Shown: piece by piece, positions 1 through 12,128 of the stretch
Layout of the letters: every line of letters starts with the position of its first letter
Numbering within the stretch: position 1 is the stretch's first letter
DNA from: Pseudomonas japonica
GTDB taxonomy: Bacteria; Pseudomonadota; Gammaproteobacteria; Pseudomonadales; Pseudomonadaceae
Assembly (NCBI RefSeq): GCF_013522925.1
Contig: NZ_JAAMQU010000005.1
Coordinates: 1-64,000, forward strand
DNA: 64,000 nucleotides
Reading direction: 5' to 3'
Made by a program: the position numbers and the translations under genes
Notes under the pieces: generated by a model
Told to the model about the DNA's origin: nothing
The model's database searches: none
The model's input: only the letters and a program-made list of their open reading frames with translations

Positions 1-62
1 AGAATTTCTCGTTCAACTTCAAACACTTGACCGCTTCACTTACCTCTCGAAGCGGGAGGCGA

Positions 63-90
63 ATTCTACAGCGTTACCACCTGCTGTCAA
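63..90 (-). promoter_or_regulatory. rRNA operon promoter P2 (reads leftward)
   Basis: On the minus strand TTGACA (90-85) is followed after 16 bases by TAGAAT (68-63). It lies downstream of a second, similar promoter and reads towards base 1. The tyrS 3' end borders an rRNA operon in P. aeruginosa, so this is most likely the proximal rrn promoter. The 16S gene itself is outside the window. Confidence 0.65.
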
Positions 91-205
91 CCCCCTTTTT
101 CACCGCATCCGATCCGGAGATCGAAGCAACTTCCCGCTTACCCGAACTGCTAACTCTTTGATTCTCAAGAAGTTTGCCGTTCCGTTGTCGCTGGAAGTGG
201 GGCGC

Positions 206-233
206 ATTATAAGGGCTTTCGAGAGGGCGTCAA
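206..233 (-). promoter_or_regulatory. rRNA operon promoter P1 (reads leftward)
   Basis: On the minus strand TTGACG (233-228), a 16-base spacer and a perfect TATAAT (211-206) are followed by a GC-rich discriminator (GCGCCCC). This architecture is typical of stringently controlled rRNA promoters. It starts 18 bases beyond the tyrS stop and reads out of the window, in tandem with the promoter at 63-90. Confidence 0.7.
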
Positions 234-250
234 CACCTTTCTTGAAAAAC

Positions 251-1450
251 TTACTCGCCGCTCAGCGTGATGCGTGCGAAGGCCTTTTTGCCCGCCTGGC
301 AAACGTGCGTTGCGCCCAGCTGGAATACAAAGGAGCGGTCCACTACTTCACCATCTATACGCACACTGCCCGCACTGAGCAGATCGCGCGCCGCCGCCGA
401 GTTCTTCACCAGGCCTGCCTGGTTGAGCACCGCGGCAATAGGCATAGGTTCGGCGGCAACCAGTGCTACCTCCGGAAGGTCTTCTGGCAGCTCCCCTTCC
501 TTCATGCGGTTACCCGCACCTCGATGCGCATTCGCGGCAGCTTCTTCACCGTGGAAGCGTGCAATGATTTCCTCGGCGAGCTTTATCTTGATATCCCGCG
601 GGTTCGCGCCGGCAGCAACGTCGGCCTTGAAGCCGTCGATCTCGGCCATGGAGCGGAAGCTCAGCAACTCGAAGTAGCGCCACATCAAGGTGTCGGGAAT
701 AGACAGCAGCTTGCTGTACATCACGCCGGGCGTTTCCTGGATACCTATATAGTTGCCCAGGGACTTGGACATCTTCTTCACGCCGTCGAGGCCTTCAAGC
801 AGCGGCATGGTCACGATGTTCTGTGCTTCCTGCCCATAACCCCGCTGCAGCTCGCGGCCCATCAGCAGGTTGAACTTCTGGTCGGTACCGCCCAGCTCCA
901 CGTCTGCCCGCAAGGCAACGGAGTCATACCCCTGCACCAGCGGGTAGAGGAATTCGTGGATCGCGATCGGCTGGTTGCCGGTGTAGCGCTTCTGGAAGTC
1001 ATCGCGCTCCAGCATCCGCGCCACGGTGTACTGGGAAGTAAGGCGAATGAAGTCCGCCGGGCCCATCTGGTCCATCCAAGTGGAGTTGAACGCCACCTCG
1101 GTGCGGGCGGGGTCGAGAATCTTGAACACCTGGGTCTTGTAGGTCTCGGCGTTTTCGAGCACCTGCTCTCGCGTCAACGGCGGGCGCGTGGCGCTCTTGC
1201 CGCTGGGGTCGCCGATCATCCCGGTGAAGTCACCAATAAGGAAGATCACCTGATGCCCCAGATCCTGGAACTGCCGCAGCTTGTTGATAAGCACGGTGTG
1301 GCCCAAGTGGAGGTCGGGTGCCGTCGGGTCGAAACCGGCCTTTATTCGAAGCGGCTGCCCGCGCTTGAGCTTCTCGATGAGCTCAGCCTCGACCAATACC
1401 TCTTCCGCGCCGCGCTTGATCAGCGCCAGCTGCTCGTCAATAGAGTGCAT
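251..1450 (-). CDS. tyrS: Tyrosyl-tRNA synthetase (TyrZ type)
   Basis: Class I aminoacyl-tRNA synthetase that charges tRNA-Tyr in the cytosol; 399 aa, the usual length. The nucleotide-binding HIGH signature reads HLGH at residues 48-51, and the second signature is KMSKS near residue 230. The KMSKS form fits the TyrZ branch rather than the KFGKS form of E. coli TyrS. A C-terminal S4-like RNA-binding segment contains [17 protein letters not shown]. The start was set at the ATG at 1450 (MHSIDEQ) because the nine upstream in-frame residues are not family-like. It is divergent from the M23 peptidase gene, and its 3' end faces tandem rRNA-type promoters. Confidence 0.96.
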   Translation of the reverse strand: MHSIDEQLALIKRGAEEVLVEAELIEKLKRGQPLRIKAGFDPTAPDLHLGHTVLINKLRQFQDLGHQVIFLIGDFTGMIGDPSGKSATRPPLTREQVLENAETYKTQVFKILDPARTEVAFNSTWMDQMGPADFIRLTSQYTVARMLERDDFQKRYTGNQPIAIHEFLYPLVQGYDSVALRADVELGGTDQKFNLLMGRELQRGYGQEAQNIVTMPLLEGLDGVKKMSKSLGNYIGIQETPGVMYSKLLSIPDTLMWRYFELLSFRSMAEIDGFKADVAAGANPRDIKIKLAEEIIARFHGEEAAANAHRGAGNRMKEGELPEDLPEVALVAAEPMPIAAVLNQAGLVKNSAAARDLLSAGSVRIDGEVVDRSFVFQLGATHVCQAGKKAFARITLSGE

Positions 1451-1669
1451 ATAAAGCCCCACAAGGCTGCGATTCAAAAACGCCCAACATACAAGATCGC
1501 CGCCCCAAACCCAAGCAGCACAGCGATGTGACTCGGCGCTTGGGCAAAAGCGTCTGGGAAAGCTTGCCTCACAGATGAATTGGTTATATTTTAGGCAGTT
1601 ATTTCATCTTCATCATGTCATTCATCTTTTCCAAGTCATTTCCATTCTCATTTATAAAGTCCAGAACCC

Positions 1670-4188
<2,519 letters not shown>

Positions 4189-4237
4189 ACGAAAACGCCG
4201 CGACAATGCGCGGCGTTCTTGCAACTGGTGCGAAGGA

Positions 4238-4588
4238 TCAGATCGAGAACGACTGCCCACAACCGCAGGTAGTGCTGGCATTGGGGTTGTTGATCACGAA
4301 CCGGGACCCCTCAAGCCCTTCCTGGTAGTCCACTTCCGCGCCAGCCAGGTACTGGAAGCTCATCGGGTCTACCACCAGGCTTACGCCTTCGCGCTCTACG
4401 ATGGTGTCATCGTCGGCGATGTCTTCATCGAACGTGAAGCCGTACTGGAAGCCCGAGCAGCCGCCACCGGTCACGAATACGCGAAGCTTCAAACGATCGT
4501 TGCCCTCTTCCTCGACCAGGGTTTTCACCTTGTGGGCGGCACCCTGCGTGAACTGCAACACCGTGGGCGTGAAGGTTTCGACACTCAT
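4238..4588 (-). CDS. erpA: Iron-sulfur cluster insertion protein ErpA
   Basis: A-type Fe-S carrier that delivers clusters to apo-proteins such as the isoprenoid enzymes IspG/IspH. It has 116 aa, with the three conserved cysteines of the HesB/IscA fold: one in [13 protein letters not shown] and two in the C-terminal TTCGCGQSF. It is convergent with anmK and upstream of argC in the same direction, with about 120 bp between them. ErpA rather than IscA is favoured by length, by the Pseudomonas gene order and by its position outside an isc operon. Confidence 0.95.
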   Translation of the reverse strand: MSVETFTPTVLQFTQGAAHKVKTLVEEEGNDRLKLRVFVTGGGCSGFQYGFTFDEDIADDDTIVEREGVSLVVDPMSFQYLAGAEVDYQEGLEGSRFVINNPNASTTCGCGQSFSI

Positions 4589-4708
4589 GTTGACTCTCCC
4601 GGCGCTAGCCGAACTCTAATGCGAAATGCGGGCATTATCCGCTTTCCCGAGCAAAATGGTCAACAATTGCTCAGGGCATGGCGCCGGCTCATTCCGCACC
4701 GGCCGTAA

Positions 4709-5743
4709 TTACGGCATCAAGCCCGCATGCGCCAGGCCCAGGCGCTCGTCGAGGCCGAAGAGGATGTTGAGGTTCTGAACGGCTTGCCCGGAAGCGCCCT
4801 TGACCAGGTTGTCGATCACCGAAAGCACGACTACCAGATCCCCGCCCTGAGGGCGATGAACCGCAATGCGGCAGACGTTGGCGCCACGCACGGACCGGGT
4901 TTCCGGATGGCTGCCCGCAGGCATCACATCCACGAACGGTTCTTGCGCATAGCGGCGCTCGAACAAGGCCTGCAGGTCCACGGACATATCCGCAACGGTA
5001 GCGTAGAGAGTGGCGTGAATGCCGCGAATCATTGGGGTAAGGTGAGGAACGAAGGTCAGACCGACCTCGCCGCCCGCTGCCTGGCGCAACCCCTGGGTGA
5101 TCTCGGGAAGGTGCCGATGCCCCTTCACGGCATAGGCCTTCATGCTTTCGCCAGCCTCGCAGAACAATGAGCCTACGCTCGCACCGCGGCCAGCACCGCT
5201 TACACCAGATTTGCAATCTGCGATCAGGCGGGTGTTGTCCGCCAGCCCGGCTTCGAGCAGCGGCAGGAAGCCCAATTGAGTCGCGGTGGGATAGCAACCT
5301 GGCACTGCAATCAGGCGAGCGGAGCGAATGCGTTCGCGGTTCACTTCCGGCAAGCCATACACAGCTTCGCCCAGCAATTCAGGGGCACCGTGGGGCTGCC
5401 CATACCACTGCGCCCATTCTTCGGCGTTTTGCAGGCGAAAATCTGCAGACAGGTCGATCACACGGGTGCCGGCTGCCAGCAATTCGCCTGCAAGGGAATG
5501 GGCGACACCATGAGGTGTGGCGAAGAACACCACATCGCAGGCGCCCAAGGCGGCGGTGTCTGGCACGCTGAATTTGAGATTGTCGTAATGGCCGCGTAGG
5601 TTCGGATACATGTCAGCCACCGATACGCCAGCTTCCGACCGGGACGTAATAATCGCGACTTCAGCCTCGGGATGCTGGGCCAGCAGGCGCAACAACTCGA
5701 CACCGGTGTAACCCGTGCCGCCAACGATACCCACCTTGACCAT
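4709..5743 (-). CDS. argC: N-acetyl-gamma-glutamyl-phosphate reductase
   Basis: NADPH-dependent reduction of N-acetylglutamyl-phosphate to the semialdehyde, the third step of arginine synthesis. The protein has 344 aa. The Rossmann motif [11 protein letters not shown] lies near residues 8-18, the catalytic cysteine is in [12 protein letters not shown], and the conserved HRHLPEI segment is present. The start was placed at 5743 ([11 protein letters not shown]), the canonical N-terminus; a longer reading adds only seven unrelated residues. It is divergent from the HemJ-like gene. Confidence 0.97.
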   Translation of the reverse strand: MVKVGIVGGTGYTGVELLRLLAQHPEAEVAIITSRSEAGVSVADMYPNLRGHYDNLKFSVPDTAALGACDVVFFATPHGVAHSLAGELLAAGTRVIDLSADFRLQNAEEWAQWYGQPHGAPELLGEAVYGLPEVNRERIRSARLIAVPGCYPTATQLGFLPLLEAGLADNTRLIADCKSGVSGAGRGASVGSLFCEAGESMKAYAVKGHRHLPEITQGLRQAAGGEVGLTFVPHLTPMIRGIHATLYATVADMSVDLQALFERRYAQEPFVDVMPAGSHPETRSVRGANVCRIAVHRPQGGDLVVVLSVIDNLVKGASGQAVQNLNILFGLDERLGLAHAGLMP

Positions 5744-5875
5744 TTGCCTGCCCACCCTGAACACGATCGGAAAGCCCGGATGATAGGGGCGAGCGGCAAG
5801 GGCGACAACTGTTGGCGTGACGCGTGGGCGCTGGCGCTCTACTATCGTGACGGTCTAAACCGTGGAAGCCTGGAA

Positions 5876-6301
5876 ATGCTCTATCTCTGGATCAAAGCTC
5901 TGCACATCGTGAGCCTGGTGTGCTGGTTCGCGGCGCTGTTCTACCTGCCCCGACTGTTCGTTTACCACGCCATGAGTGAGGACACGCCCAGCCGGGAGCG
6001 CTTCGTTATCATGGAGCGCAAGCTCTATCGGGGCATCATGACACCGTCCATGCTGCTGACCCTGATCTTCGGCGCCTGGCTCGTTTACCTTAACCCCAGC
6101 TGGATGAGCATGGGCTGGCTGCATGCCAAGCTCGCCCTGGTAGTGCTGTTGATCGGCTATCACCATGTGTGCGGCGCCCACCGCAAGCGGTTCGAGCGCA
6201 ACGAAAGCCGCCATAGCCACACGTTTTATCGCTGGTTCAATGAGGTGCCGGTGGTGTTGCTGCTGGTGATCGTGGTGCTGGTAGTGGTCAAGCCCTTCTG
6301 A
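5876..6301 (+). CDS. hemJ: HemJ-family protoporphyrinogen IX oxidase (membrane)
   Basis: Small 141-aa polytopic protein (UPF0093/CopD-like) that oxidises protoporphyrinogen IX in bacteria lacking HemG/HemY. Four hydrophobic segments are visible, beginning LYLWIKALHIVSLVCWF. The conserved early histidine (ALHIV) and the YHHVCGAHRKRF loop fit HemJ. The start at 5876 (MLYLWIK) gives the family length and N-terminus; the open frame continues upstream without similarity. The Pseudomonas member sits near argC as here. Function is inferred from the family. Confidence 0.85.
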   Translation: MLYLWIKALHIVSLVCWFAALFYLPRLFVYHAMSEDTPSRERFVIMERKLYRGIMTPSMLLTLIFGAWLVYLNPSWMSMGWLHAKLALVVLLIGYHHVCGAHRKRFERNESRHSHTFYRWFNEVPVVLLLVIVVLVVVKPF

Positions 6302-6383
6302 TCGGTGAGCGCTGCGGCTTGTGACACGCTTCAGCCGTGGCGTTAAACTGCGGCGCTCATCTTCATTCGCAATCGGTACCCCT

Positions 6384-7157
6384 ATGCCTTCCTACGCCCT
6401 GGTGACAGGCGCCTCGAGCGGCCTTGGCCTGGCCTTGGCCGAAGCCTTGGCCCGGCGAGGCCGCAACCTGCTGCTGGTGGCACGTTACCGTGACGACCTT
6501 GAACCGATCGCGATCGAATTTACCCAGCGCTTCGGCGTGGAAGTGCTTTTCCGCGGCTGCGACCTCAGCGAGCCCCTGCGGCTGACCGGCTTTCTGCTGG
6601 AGCTCGAGGAAAGCGGGCAGCACATCGACTTGCTGGTGAATTGCGCAGCGCTGCATTCGCAGGGGCACTTTCTGGCCCAGGACTGGCTGCGTGAGCAGGA
6701 CCTCATCGAGTTGAACATGCTGGCCCTGGCTCGCCTGTGCCATTCAATCGGGAACGCCATGGCCGTGCAGGGCGGCGGCCAGATTCTCAACGTAGCCTCG
6801 ATAGCGGCTTTCCAGCCGGGGCCCTGGATGAGCAGCTATGCTGCCAGCAAGGCTTACGTACTGCATCTTTCGGAAGGGCTGCGCGAAGAACTCCGGCAGA
6901 GTGGTATCGGTGTATCGGTGCTCTGCCCGGGCCCTCTGCGCGTGCACGGCGAACAGCAGCGTGAAAAACGCGGTAGCCGCCTGCCGATGACGCCGGAAGA
7001 AGTGGCGCTTACCGCGGTGCTGGCGCTGGAGCGCAACAAGGCGCTGATTATTCCCGGCTGGCGTAACCGTTGGCTGGTTCGCGCTTCGCGAGTGGCGCCC
7101 CGATGGTTGGTACGCAAGGCCCTTTCCTCGTTCAACCGCACCGCTGCAAGGGCCTGA
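6384..7157 (+). CDS. Short-chain dehydrogenase/reductase
   Basis: Classical SDR of 257 aa with an N-terminal NAD(P)-binding TGASSGLGLALAE motif, the NVASIAAF strand and a YAASK active-site motif (Tyr-x-x-x-Lys) near residue 155. The R residues after the glycine motif suggest NADP(H) use. The start at 6384 (MPSYALVTGA) places the Rossmann glycine motif at the usual distance from the N-terminus. A basic C-terminal tail (WLVRKALSSF) could associate with membranes, as in some lipid- or sterol-type SDRs. The substrate is unknown, and neighbours (hemJ, HIT, coq7) do not define it. Confidence 0.88.
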   Translation: MPSYALVTGASSGLGLALAEALARRGRNLLLVARYRDDLEPIAIEFTQRFGVEVLFRGCDLSEPLRLTGFLLELEESGQHIDLLVNCAALHSQGHFLAQDWLREQDLIELNMLALARLCHSIGNAMAVQGGGQILNVASIAAFQPGPWMSSYAASKAYVLHLSEGLREELRQSGIGVSVLCPGPLRVHGEQQREKRGSRLPMTPEEVALTAVLALERNKALIIPGWRNRWLVRASRVAPRWLVRKALSSFNRTAARA

Positions 7158-7228
7158 ACAGAGAGCGCTGGGCGCAAGCGCGCCCGGATAGGTAAACTGC
7201 ACCACACTGACAGCCAGGGAGAAACGCT

Positions 7229-7567
7229 GTGGACACGCTTTTCGACAAGATCATCCGAAGGGAAATACCTGCCAATATCATCTATGAAGATGATCAGGTC
7301 ATCGCCTTCCATGACATCGCACCCCAAGCCCCGGTGCATTTTCTGGTAGTACCCAAGAAGCCCATCGCTACCCTGGCCGACCTCACCGAGGAAGATGCAC
7401 CGCTTGCCGGGCACATTCTGTTCACCGCGCAACGGCTGGCCAAGGAACTTGGCTGCGAGAAGGGCTTCCGCGTTGTAATGAACTGCAATGAACTGGGCGG
7501 CCAAACGGTTTATCACATCCACATGCATGTGCTTGGCCAGCGCCAGATGCACTGGCCGCCGGGCTGA
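7229..7567 (+). CDS. HIT-domain nucleotide hydrolase (HinT-like)
   Basis: 112-aa histidine-triad protein of the HinT branch, hydrolysing purine nucleoside phosphoramidates or acyl-AMP intermediates. The triad HIHMHVLG is at residues 91-98, and the N-terminal motif [11 protein letters not shown] is typical. It starts with GTG at 7229; no ATG fits, and a purine-rich stretch (CAGGGAGAAA) precedes the start. It lies 42 bp upstream of coq7 on the same strand and may be co-transcribed. Confidence 0.93.
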   Translation: MDTLFDKIIRREIPANIIYEDDQVIAFHDIAPQAPVHFLVVPKKPIATLADLTEEDAPLAGHILFTAQRLAKELGCEKGFRVVMNCNELGGQTVYHIHMHVLGQRQMHWPPG

Positions 7568-7608
7568 TAACCACGCGCGCCCCGCCATTCTTATCCCAGG
7601 AGGTTTTC

Positions 7609-8256
7609 GTGGCCAACGACCGTCACTATTCGACTATCGACAAACTGCTGCTCCAGGCGGATAACGTCGCCCGCACGCTGTTGCCGTTCAGCGGGCAACC
7701 TGCTCGCCCATCGCCCGCCCTGCTACAGCCGGACGTTACCTTGAGCGACGCCCAGAGCAAGCACGTGGCCGGGCTGATGCGCGTGAACCATACCGGAGAA
7801 GTTTGCGCTCAGGCCTTGTACCAGGGCCAGGCGCTGACGGCGCGGCGCACGGAAATCCGGGAAGCCATGGAGCATTCCGCCGATGAAGAGGTGGACCATC
7901 TGGCGTGGTGCGAGCAACGCATCCGCCAACTGGGCAGCCGCCCGAGCGTGCTGAACCCGCTGTTCTATGGTGCGTCATTCGGAATGGGCGCGGTTGCCGG
8001 GCTGATCAGCGACAAGGTGAGCCTTGGGTTTGTTGCTGCAACCGAGCAACAGGTATGCAAGCACCTCGATGAGCACCTGCAGAAAATCCCTGTTGAGGAC
8101 CAGAAGTCTCGCGCGATTCTGGAGCAGATGCGGTCGGACGAAGCCCATCATGCACAAGCGGCGCTGGATGCCGGGGGCTTGCGCTTCCCATTGCCGGTGA
8201 AGCTGGGCATGAGCCTGATGGCTAAGGTGATGACCAAGAGTACCTATCGGATCTGA
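7609..8256 (+). CDS. coq7: 2-polyprenyl-3-methyl-6-methoxy-1,4-benzoquinone monooxygenase
   Basis: Di-iron hydroxylase of ubiquinone synthesis (5-demethoxyubiquinone hydroxylation), 215 aa. Iron-ligand motifs include the HTGE segment, EEVDHLAW near residue 85, and the C-terminal DEAHH. The start is a GTG at 7609 preceded by a strong AGGAGG about 7 bases upstream. It is convergent with speD across a 56-bp gap carrying a stem-loop. This is the usual Pseudomonas enzyme, replacing E. coli UbiF. Confidence 0.95.
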   Translation: MANDRHYSTIDKLLLQADNVARTLLPFSGQPARPSPALLQPDVTLSDAQSKHVAGLMRVNHTGEVCAQALYQGQALTARRTEIREAMEHSADEEVDHLAWCEQRIRQLGSRPSVLNPLFYGASFGMGAVAGLISDKVSLGFVAATEQQVCKHLDEHLQKIPVEDQKSRAILEQMRSDEAHHAQAALDAGGLRFPLPVKLGMSLMAKVMTKSTYRI

Positions 8257-8278
8257 CCGCCGAGGGCGGTACCCGCAA

Positions 8279-8295
8279 CCGGGCACAAAGCCCGG
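8279..8295. terminator. Stem-loop between convergent coq7 and speD
   Basis: Perfect 6-bp stem CCGGGC/GCCCGG with an ACAAA loop, midway between the convergent stops of coq7 and speD. A second small inverted repeat (ACCGCC/GGCGGT) lies just upstream. No clear U-tract follows on either strand, so a bidirectional terminator role rests on position only. Confidence 0.35.
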
Positions 8296-8312
8296 CCGGA
8301 TACCGCTCGCTT

Positions 8313-9107
8313 TTACTGGGCGAAGTTACGCCCGTAGAAGATCTCCAGCATTTCGTGCTTCACCCGCTCCGTTACCTGGCTGCGCTGCTCGGCGGAGAAG
8401 TTGCTGGTAGCGTCGCCGAACAGGTAGTTGTCCAGCTCGAACTCCTTGAGCAACATCTTGGTATGGAACAGGTTGTCCTGATACACGTTCACGTCGACCA
8501 TCTGGTAGGCGTCGCGCGTGTCCTCGGACAGGTAATTCTGGATCGAGTTGATCTCATGGTCGATGAAGTGCTTGCGCCCTTCGATGTCACGCGTAAACCC
8601 TCGCACGCGGTAATCCACGGTCACGATATCCGAGTCGAACTGGTGGATCAGGTAATTCAGCGCCTTGAGCGGTGAAATCACCCCGCAGGTGGAAACGTCG
8701 ATGTCCACACGGAAGGTCGCGATGCCGTTATCCGGATGGATTTCCGGGTACGTATGCACCGTGATGTGGCTCTTGTCGAGGTGCGCGAGGATGGTATCCG
8801 GCAGCGGGCCGGGGGATTCCTCGATCTGGCTCTCGGTAGGGGTAACCGGTTGCTCGGAAATGAGGATGGTCACACTGGCGCCCTGTGGCTCGTAGTCCTG
8901 ACGCGCGATGTTCAGGATATTGGCACCAATGATATCTACAACATCCGTAAGGATCTGGGTCAGGCGGGCGGCGTCGTACTCCTGGTTGATGTACTCGACG
9001 TAAGCCTGCTGGTCCTGCGGCGTCTGCGCATAGCAGATGTCGTAGATGTTGAAGCTCAAGGTCTTGGTCAGGTTATTGAACCCATGGAGCTTGAGTTTGC
9101 TTTTCAC
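8313..9107 (-). CDS. speD: S-adenosylmethionine decarboxylase proenzyme
   Basis: Pyruvoyl enzyme that makes decarboxylated SAM, the aminopropyl donor for spermidine. The 264-aa length matches the E. coli-type (class 1A) enzyme. The self-cleavage Lys-Ser site occurs in [13 protein letters not shown] near residue 112, and [13 protein letters not shown] and the C-terminal HTKMLLKEF are conserved. The start codon is GTG (9107), giving [12 protein letters not shown], which aligns with the known N-terminus; a GAGAG lies about 9 bases ahead. Transcribed towards coq7. Confidence 0.96.
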   Translation of the reverse strand: MKSKLKLHGFNNLTKTLSFNIYDICYAQTPQDQQAYVEYINQEYDAARLTQILTDVVDIIGANILNIARQDYEPQGASVTILISEQPVTPTESQIEESPGPLPDTILAHLDKSHITVHTYPEIHPDNGIATFRVDIDVSTCGVISPLKALNYLIHQFDSDIVTVDYRVRGFTRDIEGRKHFIDHEINSIQNYLSEDTRDAYQMVDVNVYQDNLFHTKMLLKEFELDNYLFGDATSNFSAEQRSQVTERVKHEMLEIFYGRNFAQ

Positions 9108-9271
9108 CGTTGGAAAACTCTCTTTGAATGCGGCCCGGCCGCGTGATCAAGCATGCCCGTCAGGCGCCGGCTGGCGTCTGCGTAGGACGGTTTACACCTC
9201 TTCGCGATGGCGATTTTGGTTGTCTTGCCCGGGGGTTCCCGGCTTCAAGGTCGGCCTTGAAAAAGTGGCGC

Positions 9272-9277
9272 ATTATG
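9272..9277 (-). promoter_or_regulatory. Candidate -10 element for speD
   Basis: Within the 208-bp gap between the osmC-like gene and speD, the minus strand reads CATAAT followed by a GC-rich stretch. No good -35 was found at 16-18 bases, so this is weak. The rest of the gap shows no reading frame or repeat I can support. Confidence 0.3.
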
Positions 9278-9315
9278 CAGACCCGCGCCACTGTATGCCA
9301 GAGTATGAGCGGCTT

Positions 9316-9759
9316 TTATGATGTCTGGATGTCGCTGTCGCCCAGCTCGACGATTTCGTACGAGTGAGTGATGCTCACCCCGCCGCGCGCCAGCATGATA
9401 GACGCCGAGCAATACTTTTCGGCGCTCAGCTCCACGGCACGCTTCACGTGGGATTCCTTCAGGCCACGCCCCTGCACCACGAAGTTGAGGTGAATGCGGG
9501 TAAAGACCTTCGGATCATCCTCGGCGCGCTCAGCGTCCAGGAACGCCTCGCAGCTTTCCACAGGCTGGCGGGCCTTCTTGAGGATGGCAACCACGTCGAA
9601 GCTGCTGCACCCGCCCAGGCCGATCAGCACCATCTCCATAGGGCGCACACCCAGGTTGCGACCGCCGTTTTCCGGCGCGCCGTCCATGACCACAGCGTGC
9701 CCGCTGCCGGATTCACCGATAAACATGGCCCCGCCGGCCCATTGAATTCGTGCCTTCAT
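9316..9759 (-). CDS. OsmC/Ohr-family protein
   Basis: 147-aa member of the OsmC family (YhfA-like branch), whose relatives reduce organic hydroperoxides through a cysteine pair. Conserved features are RPMEMVLIGLGGCSSFD with a cysteine near residue 57, and a second cysteine in EKYCSASIML near 122. The ATG at 9759 is preceded by GGAGAG. It is divergent from the Vfr gene; this pairing is conserved in Pseudomonas. A peroxidase role is a family-level inference. Confidence 0.9.
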   Translation of the reverse strand: MKARIQWAGGAMFIGESGSGHAVVMDGAPENGGRNLGVRPMEMVLIGLGGCSSFDVVAILKKARQPVESCEAFLDAERAEDDPKVFTRIHLNFVVQGRGLKESHVKRAVELSAEKYCSASIMLARGGVSITHSYEIVELGDSDIQTS

Positions 9760-9945
9760 TGCTGGCTCTCCGCTTAAAAGGCCGCCAGCTTAGCACAGGC
9801 CTCCTTGGGCCAAATCAGACGCAAATGCCCGGCGGGCTCAAGTTATCGGTAAATATCGCGATACAGATGAAGTGCTGGTAAGCTGACGTCAAGATGATGG
9901 CATGCAGCCACACTACCCTGTCGCCCCGTACCGGAACCCCAGCCC

Positions 9946-10584
9946 ATGGTCGCGTTAGCCGCCAAAATCAACCCTGTCGACAAGCTGTTGGCTCATTGCC
10001 AACGCCGCCGCTATGCCGCCAAGAGCACTATTATCTGTGCGGGCGACAAGTCGAACGTGCTCTCGTACATCATCAAAGGCTCGGTCACTATTCTGATCGA
10101 AGACAGCGATGGCCGGGAAATGGTGATTGCCTACCTCAACCAGGGTGACTTCTTTGGTGAGCTGGGGCTGTTCGATCCACCTCATATGGAGGGCGAACGC
10201 AGCGCCTGGGTACGCGCAAAGACCGAATGCGAAGTTGCCGAAGTGGGCTACGCGAAGTTTCGTGAGCTGGCGCGCCTGGACCCGGAAATACTGTACAGCC
10301 TGGGCACGCAGATGGCTTATCGGCTACGCAGGACCACCCGCAAGGTGGGCGACCTGGCCTTCCACGATGTTACCGGACGCGTGGCGCGCTGCCTTACCGA
10401 CCTGTGCAAGGAACCGGATGCGATGACACACCCGGACGGCATGCAGATCAAGGTCACCCGTCAGGAGATCGGCCGGATCGTAGGCTGTTCCCGCGAGATG
10501 GTCGGCCGCGTGCTGAAAGACCTGGAAGAGCGCCAGCTGATCCACGTTAAAGGCAAAACAATGGTGGTCTACGGTACTCGCTGA
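9946..10584 (+). CDS. vfr: cAMP-responsive global regulator Vfr (CRP family)
   Basis: CRP-type transcription factor of 212 aa controlling virulence, quorum sensing and carbon use in pseudomonads. The N-terminal cyclic-nucleotide domain includes [10 protein letters not shown] and [16 protein letters not shown] (cAMP phosphate-binding region). The C-terminal helix-turn-helix is [20 protein letters not shown], nearly invariant in Vfr/CRP. It sits between osmC and the trp genes as in P. aeruginosa. Its last 16 bases overlap the 3' end of the convergent ligase-like gene. Confidence 0.96.
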   Translation: MVALAAKINPVDKLLAHCQRRRYAAKSTIICAGDKSNVLSYIIKGSVTILIEDSDGREMVIAYLNQGDFFGELGLFDPPHMEGERSAWVRAKTECEVAEVGYAKFRELARLDPEILYSLGTQMAYRLRRTTRKVGDLAFHDVTGRVARCLTDLCKEPDAMTHPDGMQIKVTRQEIGRIVGCSREMVGRVLKDLEERQLIHVKGKTMVVYGTR

Positions 10585-11285
10585 TTCAGCACGCGAACAG
10601 CTGCAAGCTCTGCCTCGAGGGCCGCTTGCAGTTCGCCCAGCGCATGCACGCCCGCGAAACGCTCCTCGAAGGCAAGATGGCTTGCAGGGTTGCAGCGCTG
10701 GGCTAGCCCACAGCCCTCATTGAACGCATTCACTACCGCGATCATCTCTTCACGCTGGTTTTCCATGAGCATGGCCCCGTGCACCAGCACAACCGGCCCT
10801 CCATGGTGGCGTGACTGCCGCCAACGCTGCGCGGTGCCAACCCATTTGCGCCCGTCGATATTCACGTTGTAGCGCCCATCGCAGAAAGCCCCTGGCACCT
10901 CGCCCAGGCTTGCCTGCGCGCCCAGCTCGCGAACCACTGCACACAACGGATCACATAGCCGAAGGTAAGCACGCTCCAGCCTGTTGAGATCACCTTCGAC
11001 GCGCGGCGCCGCGTACACCAGCGCTACGTTGATGGTGGCCGAGGATTGTGGCACCGGTTCACCGCCGGTTTCGCGCAGCAATACTGGCCAACCAAGCGCC
11101 GCAGCGGCCGCAGCACCGTCTGAAAAACCAGGCAAGCGCTCCATGCGCCGAGGCATTACCAAGGCTTGGTCAATGGGTTGCCACAGCAATAGCCCATCGG
11201 CGCGCTCGCCATCACATACCGAGGCGAGCAACGCCAGCTCAGCCTGCAAGCCTTGTTCGGTGGCAAGTTGCTGAACGTCATCCAT
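10569..11285 (-). CDS. Lipoate-protein ligase A family protein
   Basis: 238-aa protein with the biotin/lipoate ligase (BPL/LplA/LipB) fold. Visible family marks are [11 protein letters not shown] (counterpart of the RRxSGGG loop), a lysine in [12 protein letters not shown] that corresponds to the catalytic Lys of LplA, and VVLVHGAML. It may transfer lipoate or octanoate to a carrier protein; the divergent loop leaves the substrate open. It follows trpC by about 36 bp on the same strand and converges with vfr, overlapping it by 16 bp. The ATG at 11285 has AAGGAGCACC upstream. Confidence 0.8.
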   Translation of the reverse strand: MDDVQQLATEQGLQAELALLASVCDGERADGLLLWQPIDQALVMPRRMERLPGFSDGAAAAAALGWPVLLRETGGEPVPQSSATINVALVYAAPRVEGDLNRLERAYLRLCDPLCAVVRELGAQASLGEVPGAFCDGRYNVNIDGRKWVGTAQRWRQSRHHGGPVVLVHGAMLMENQREEMIAVVNAFNEGCGLAQRCNPASHLAFEERFAGVHALGELQAALEAELAAVRVLNQRVP

Positions 11286-11321
11286 GAAGGTGCTCCTTGC
11301 GCTCCAGTTGATAGCCCGAGC

Positions 11322-12128
11322 TTAGCGCTGGGGGAAGAACAACCGCGCCAGCTCGTCGCCCGGGTGCTCCGCGCGCATGAAGGCTTCGCCCACCAGGAAG
11401 CCGTACACGTCGTTGATCTCCATCAGCTCCACATCGGCGCGATTGAGGATGCCGCTTTCGGTGATCACCATACGGTCCCGCGGAATGCCTGGCAGCAGGT
11501 CGAGGGTGGTTTCCAGGCTCACGTCAAAGGTATGCAGGTTGCGGTTGTTCACGCCGATCAACGGAGTATCCAGGTGCTTGAGCGCCCGTTCCAGCTCGGC
11601 GCCATCATGCACTTCCACCAGCACGTCGAGGCCGGCGTCCTTGGCGGCGCCTGCCAGCTCAACCATCAGGCCGTCGTCCAGTGCGGACACGATCAGCAGA
11701 ATACAATCGGCGCCCAGGGCCCGGGCTTCATACACCTGGTAGGGGTCGATCATGAAATCCTTGCGGATCACCGGCAGCGAGCACGCGTCGCGCGCCTGCT
11801 GGAGGTAGTGGTCGGCGCCCTGGAAAAAGTCGATATCCGTGAGCACTGACAAGCAAGTGGCGCCGCCGGCCTCGTAGCTTTTGGCAATCTCTGCAGGGAA
11901 GAACTCCTCACGGATCACCCCCTTGCTCGGGGACGCCTTCTTTACCTCGGCGATCACCGCAGGTTGCTTGAGCTTGCGCTGACGCAGCAAAGCTTCGGCG
12001 AAGCCGCGAGCCGGCGAGGCAACGCGGGCAGCGGCCTGTTGCTCGCTAAGGCTGATCCGCGCCTTGCGCTCGGCCACTTCCTCGGCTTTGCGGGCCAGGA
12101 TCTTTTCCAGCACTGTTGGCACGCTCAT
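11322..12128 (-). CDS. trpC: Indole-3-glycerol phosphate synthase
   Basis: Closes the indole ring from CdRP in tryptophan synthesis. The 268-aa monofunctional TrpC has no fused TrpF. Barrel motifs visible are [58 protein letters not shown] and ITESGI, which contain the catalytic Lys/Glu residues. Its ATG overlaps the trpD stop by 4 bp (ATGA), so trpG-trpD-trpC are one translational unit. Confidence 0.97.
   Translation of the reverse strand: MSVPTVLEKILARKAEEVAERKARISLSEQQAAARVASPARGFAEALLRQRKLKQPAVIAEVKKASPSKGVIREEFFPAEIAKSYEAGGATCLSVLTDIDFFQGADHYLQQARDACSLPVIRKDFMIDPYQVYEARALGADCILLIVSALDDGLMVELAGAAKDAGLDVLVEVHDGAELERALKHLDTPLIGVNNRNLHTFDVSLETTLDLLPGIPRDRMVITESGILNRADVELMEINDVYGFLVGEAFMRAEHPGDELARLFFPQR

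Noticed and set aside
9854..9863. TATCGCGATA palindrome upstream of vfr as an autoregulatory site
   Set aside because: It does not resemble the CRP/Vfr consensus half-sites (TGTGA/TCACA), and a 10-bp palindrome can occur by chance.
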